From NCBI GenBank assembly GCA_937917475.1, contig CALDNF010000103.1, positions 1 through 5,353 on the forward strand: a stretch of 5,353 nt of DNA, in the 5' to 3' direction. Positions within the stretch are counted from its first letter, which is position 1. Every line of letters begins with the position of its first letter. Position numbers and translations under genes: made by a program. Shown one piece after another: positions 4,602-5,353 of this stretch. This DNA is from an uncultured Faecalibacterium sp. GTDB lineage: Bacteria > Bacillota > Clostridia > Oscillospirales > Ruminococcaceae. The notes below the pieces were generated by a model. It had not been told where the DNA came from, searched no databases, and saw nothing but the letters and a program-made list of their open reading frames with translations.

Positions 4602-5353
4602 ATGGGTAAAAATGCAATCGTTGGTCAGTCCGGCGGTCCGACTTCCGTGATCAACGCAAGTCTGGCCGGTGTATTCGAAAGCTGCAAGAACCGGGGCGCA
4701 GACGTGGTATACGGTATGTGCAACGGTGTTGCCGGTCTGCTGGAGGAGCGTGTGGTGGATCTTTCCACCCTGCTGACGGACGATCTGGACATCGAGCTGC
4801 TCAAGCGCACGCCGTCCAGTTTTCTGGGCAGCTGCCGCTACAAGCTGCCCGACTGGCACGACGATGAGGCCGTGTACAAAAAGCTTTTTGCGATCCTTGA
4901 GAAGCTGAACATCGGCTACTTCTTCTACATTGGCGGCAACGACTCCATGGACACCATCGGCAAACTGGCCGACTACGGTGCATGCATTGACAGCGACATC
5001 CGCTTCATGGGCGTGCCCAAGACCATTGACAACGACCTGATGGTCACCGACCACACCCCCGGCTACGGTTCGGCAGCAAAGTACATCGGCGTGGTGATGA
5101 AGGAGATCATCCGGGATGCCACGGTCTACGGCACCAAGTATGTCACCGTCGTAGAGATCATGGGCCGCAACGCCGGCTGGCTGACCGCCGCCGCCGCTCT
5201 GGCCAAGGGTGATGACTGCGAGGGTGTGGATATGATCTGCCTGCCTGAAGTTCCCTTCAACGTGGAGCACTTCATCGAGAAGGTCCGTGTCATGCAGGAA
5301 AAGAAGCCCAGCATCGTCATTGCCGTCTCCGAAGGCGTCAAGCTGGAGGATGG
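4602..5353 (+). CDS. pfp: Pyrophosphate-type 6-phosphofructokinase, second copy (3' end cut by window)
   Basis: Translation from ATG 4602 stays open to the window edge, giving 250 whole codons, about 60% of the expected length. The protein is a paralog of the one encoded just upstream and keeps the same residue numbers throughout: GQSGGPTSVIN (8-18), GGNDS (111-115), PKTIDND (139-145) with catalytic D143, HTPGYGSAAKY (151-161), MGRNAGW (187-193) and SEGV (243-246). The PPi-type determinants D114 and K140 are both present. By hand count about 155 of 250 positions match the first copy. Active-site blocks are nearly invariant, while 23-30, 51-60, 85-100 and 221-234 have drifted. One change touches an active-site motif: N190 here against H190 in the first copy. 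Both copies look intact so far, so this is a divergent duplicate, not a decaying one. The missing C-terminal third holds the YPYQ and VANLEKKVP-like segments and cannot be judged. Probably co-transcribed with the first copy. Confidence 0.94.
   Translation, partial: MGKNAIVGQSGGPTSVINASLAGVFESCKNRGADVVYGMCNGVAGLLEERVVDLSTLLTDDLDIELLKRTPSSFLGSCRYKLPDWHDDEAVYKKLFAILEKLNIGYFFYIGGNDSMDTIGKLADYGACIDSDIRFMGVPKTIDNDLMVTDHTPGYGSAAKYIGVVMKEIIRDATVYGTKYVTVVEIMGRNAGWLTAAAALAKGDDCEGVDMICLPEVPFNVEHFIEKVRVMQEKKPSIVIAVSEGVKLED

Noticed and set aside
3468..5270. A 600-codon open frame on the - strand spanning both phosphofructokinase genes and the gap between them
   Set aside because: It is antisense to two clear genes. 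Its two halves echo each other exactly where the sense paralogs are conserved, as expected of a shadow frame in DNA with G/C-rich third positions. It has no domain I recognise.
1..5353. A mobile element, CRISPR array, toxin-antitoxin pair or defence system
   Set aside because: No transposase, short regularly spaced repeats, terminal inverted repeats or small paired genes are visible; all long frames are accounted for by housekeeping-type genes.

Overview
The window reads as ordinary chromosome of a Gram-positive, low-oxygen-type Firmicute. Coding regions strongly prefer G or C at third positions, while the intergenic stretches are AT-rich. The Shine-Dalgarno sites are strong, and the glycolytic phosphofructokinases are of the pyrophosphate-using type. 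The combination of protein style and codon use suggests a gut Oscillospiraceae/Ruminococcaceae member (Faecalibacterium, Gemmiger or Subdoligranulum-like). That placement is an impression and was not checked by any search.

Layout. Bases 1-1799 (+) hold almost all of typA/bipA, a ribosome-associated translational GTPase, missing only its first few codons. A strong hairpin with T-runs on both sides (about 1826-1864) separates it from a convergent gene at 1875-2891 (-), a membrane-anchored extracytoplasmic SGNH/GDSL hydrolase. Bases 2892-3272 are non-coding. They contain a pair of divergent sigma-A-type promoters with identical -35 and -10 hexamers (TTGCAT, 17 bp, TACAAT on each strand), about 110 nt of leader for the hydrolase gene, and about 190 nt of potentially structured leader for the gene to the right. 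Bases 3273-4496 (+) encode a 407-residue phosphofructokinase. After a 105-base gap with two small hairpins, a second paralogous phosphofructokinase starts at 4602 (+) and runs off the window at codon 250.

How the genes fit together. The two phosphofructokinases are a tandem duplication: they align without a gap over 250 residues at about 62% identity by hand count, and they are probably co-transcribed. Both carry the Asp and Lys residues (positions 114 and 140) that mark pyrophosphate-dependent rather than ATP-dependent enzymes. They are therefore predicted to run the fructose-6-phosphate/fructose-1,6-bisphosphate step reversibly with pyrophosphate. The GDSL hydrolase is transcribed away from them from the shared promoter region but has no evident metabolic link. 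TypA is in a separate transcription unit. I see no mobile element, CRISPR array, tRNA, rRNA or defence-type system. The points most worth a second look are the tandem PPi-type enzymes, the near-symmetric divergent promoter, and the long leader of the first phosphofructokinase gene.
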